Source of the DNA: Burkholderiales bacterium
GTDB taxonomy: Bacteria; Pseudomonadota; Gammaproteobacteria; Burkholderiales; SG8-41
Direction: 5' to 3'
Length of the DNA stretch: 64,000 bases
Assembly: GCA_020854035.1 (NCBI GenBank)
Contig: JADZGE010000019.1
Coordinates: forward strand, 62,001 to 126,000
Both the position numbers and the translations under genes were made by a program. The stretch's first letter is position 1; every line of letters starts with the position of its first letter. The notes under the pieces were generated by a model. It was given only the letters and a program-made list of their open reading frames with translations. It was not told the DNA's origin and ran no database searches. This document shows positions 63,030-64,000 of this stretch, piece by piece.

Positions 63030-64000
63030 TCACCGGCCCGCCAGGTCGAGGCGCTCGCAGTTCGCCCGCAGCTCGCGCCGCAGCCCCGGCAGCCGTGTCG
63101 CGAGCCACAGCGCGCACGCGATGCAGCACGCACCGCCGAGCGCCAGCGTGTGCGTCGCGCCGACCGCGGTGGCGGCCGCGCCGGCGGCAAGGCTGCCGAG
63201 CGGGTACATGCCGAGAAACGCCATGCTGTAGAAGCCCGCGACACGCCCGCGCAGCGTGTCCTCGACGATCGTCATGGTGATCGTGGAGACGCCGTTCACC
63301 GCCAGGACGATGCCGGCGCCCACGACGACGAGCAGCGCGGCCGACAGCACGACGTGGCTTGACCACGCGAATGCCGTGAGCCCCGCGCCGGCGGCGATAC
63401 ACGCCGCCACGATCCACGCGGGCAGAGTCTCGATGTCGCGCCGGGCCGCGAGAAGCAGAATGCCGGCGACGCCGCCGGTGCCCCCGGCGCCGATCAGGAA
63501 GCCGAGCGTGTCCGCCCCGCCCGCGAAACTCTCCGCGGCGAAAATCGGCATGAGCGCTTGATAGGGCGTCGCCGCGAAGCTCACCAGCGCAACGACCGGC
63601 AGCAGCAGCCGCACCGGCGCCATGTTCCAGGCGTAGAGAGCGCCGTCGCGGAACTCGCGCCAGAGCGAGCCGGGGGCGCCGCGGCGCTCGCGCGCCGTGA
63701 CGCGCAGCATGCAGAGCGGCACGAGCGCGACGAACTTGGCGAGCGCGTTCACGAGGAAGCAGAAAGCCTCGCTCGAGACGGCGAGGAGCACACCGGCGAT
63801 CGCCGGCCCGATCATGCGGGCGGCGTTGTAGGTGCCGGAACTGAGCGCGATCGCGCTCGGCAGGTCTTCGCGGGAGGGCACCATCTCGGGCAGGAACGAC
63901 TGCCGTACGGGCGCGTCGACGCCGATGATGACGCCCAGCGCCAGGGCCAGCGTGACGATGTGCCACACCTCGACCACCTCGAGCCACGCGAGGGCGGCGA
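63030..64000 (-). CDS. MFS transporter (EntS/MFS_3-like), partial
   Basis: The frame stays open to the window edge, so the N terminus is missing. About 320 residues are present, containing around nine membrane segments. Sequence such as GVIIGVDAPVRQSFLPEMVPSREDLPSAIALSS and RGRVAGFYSMAFLGMYPLGSLAAG is typical of MFS_3/enterobactin-exporter-like proteins. The substrate is unknown. The gene lies just upstream of the DUF4126 gene on the same strand. Confidence 0.85.
   Translation of the reverse strand, partial: AALAWLEVVEVWHIVTLALALGVIIGVDAPVRQSFLPEMVPSREDLPSAIALSSGTYNAARMIGPAIAGVLLAVSSEAFCFLVNALAKFVALVPLCMLRVTARERRGAPGSLWREFRDGALYAWNMAPVRLLLPVVALVSFAATPYQALMPIFAAESFAGGADTLGFLIGAGGTGGVAGILLLAARRDIETLPAWIVAACIAAGAGLTAFAWSSHVVLSAALLVVVGAGIVLAVNGVSTITMTIVEDTLRGRVAGFYSMAFLGMYPLGSLAAGAAATAVGATHTLALGGACCIACALWLATRLPGLRRELRANCERLDLAGR

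Overview
The window reads as a chromosomal segment of a GC-rich betaproteobacterium. The protein sequences (SucC/SucD, the tripartite tricarboxylate transporter, the PilA type), the gene density and a small RNA with an anti-Shine-Dalgarno loop all point that way, but no rRNA or tRNA gene is present to fix the taxon. Most gene starts were chosen from upstream ribosome-binding sites and family length. No database search was possible.

Region 1 (1-24.8 kb) looks like a C1/oxalate metabolism island. After a partial CapA-like gene and a universal stress protein there is a structured intergenic region with a candidate small RNA. Then come sucC-sucD, a two-gene NAD-dependent formate dehydrogenase and formate-THF ligase, apparently one operon. 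A P2-type cation ATPase follows. Next is a yybP-ykoY-type manganese riboswitch leading into two ion-transporter-superfamily permeases and a second UspA, and then a TctCBA uptake system. A Crp/Fnr-family regulator diverges from an operon of oxalyl-CoA decarboxylase, formyl-CoA:oxalate CoA-transferase and an ALDH1L1-like formyl-THF hydrolase. Three palindromes of the form TTGA(C/T)-N4-GTCAA lie upstream of sucC, tctC and oxc. They suggest one regulon: take up oxalate, activate it, decarboxylate it, then oxidise or assimilate the formate.

Region 2 (25-37 kb) is a signalling operon: CHASE2-Ser/Thr kinase, PP2C phosphatase, FHA protein, CHASE2-nucleotide cyclase, metallo-beta-lactamase phosphodiesterase (overlapping the cyclase), GAF-linked GspE/PilB ATPase and GAF-HD-GYP protein. 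A second kinase, fused to a cyclic-nucleotide-binding domain, lies at 60.5 kb and could be a cAMP effector.

Region 3 (37-57 kb) is a surface-sugar cluster. It has three TPR-glycosyltransferase paralogues, two small glycosyltransferases, a methyltransferase and most of the GDP-dependent legionaminic acid pathway (PtmE-like, LegB, LegC, LegH-like, LegG, LegI, LegF). An amidotransferase/HisF/HisH set probably adds an amidine group. Its intergenic gaps from 45.4 to 54.2 kb carry two short repeat families, usually as inverted pairs, and a DUF1778-GNAT toxin-antitoxin module is bracketed by one of these families.

Region 4 (57-64 kb) has two type IV pilin genes, each with a good sigma-54 promoter, then moaC, an M48 metalloprotease, the kinase-cNMP fusion, a small Flp-like membrane protein, a TusA-like protein, a DUF4126 protein and a truncated MFS transporter.
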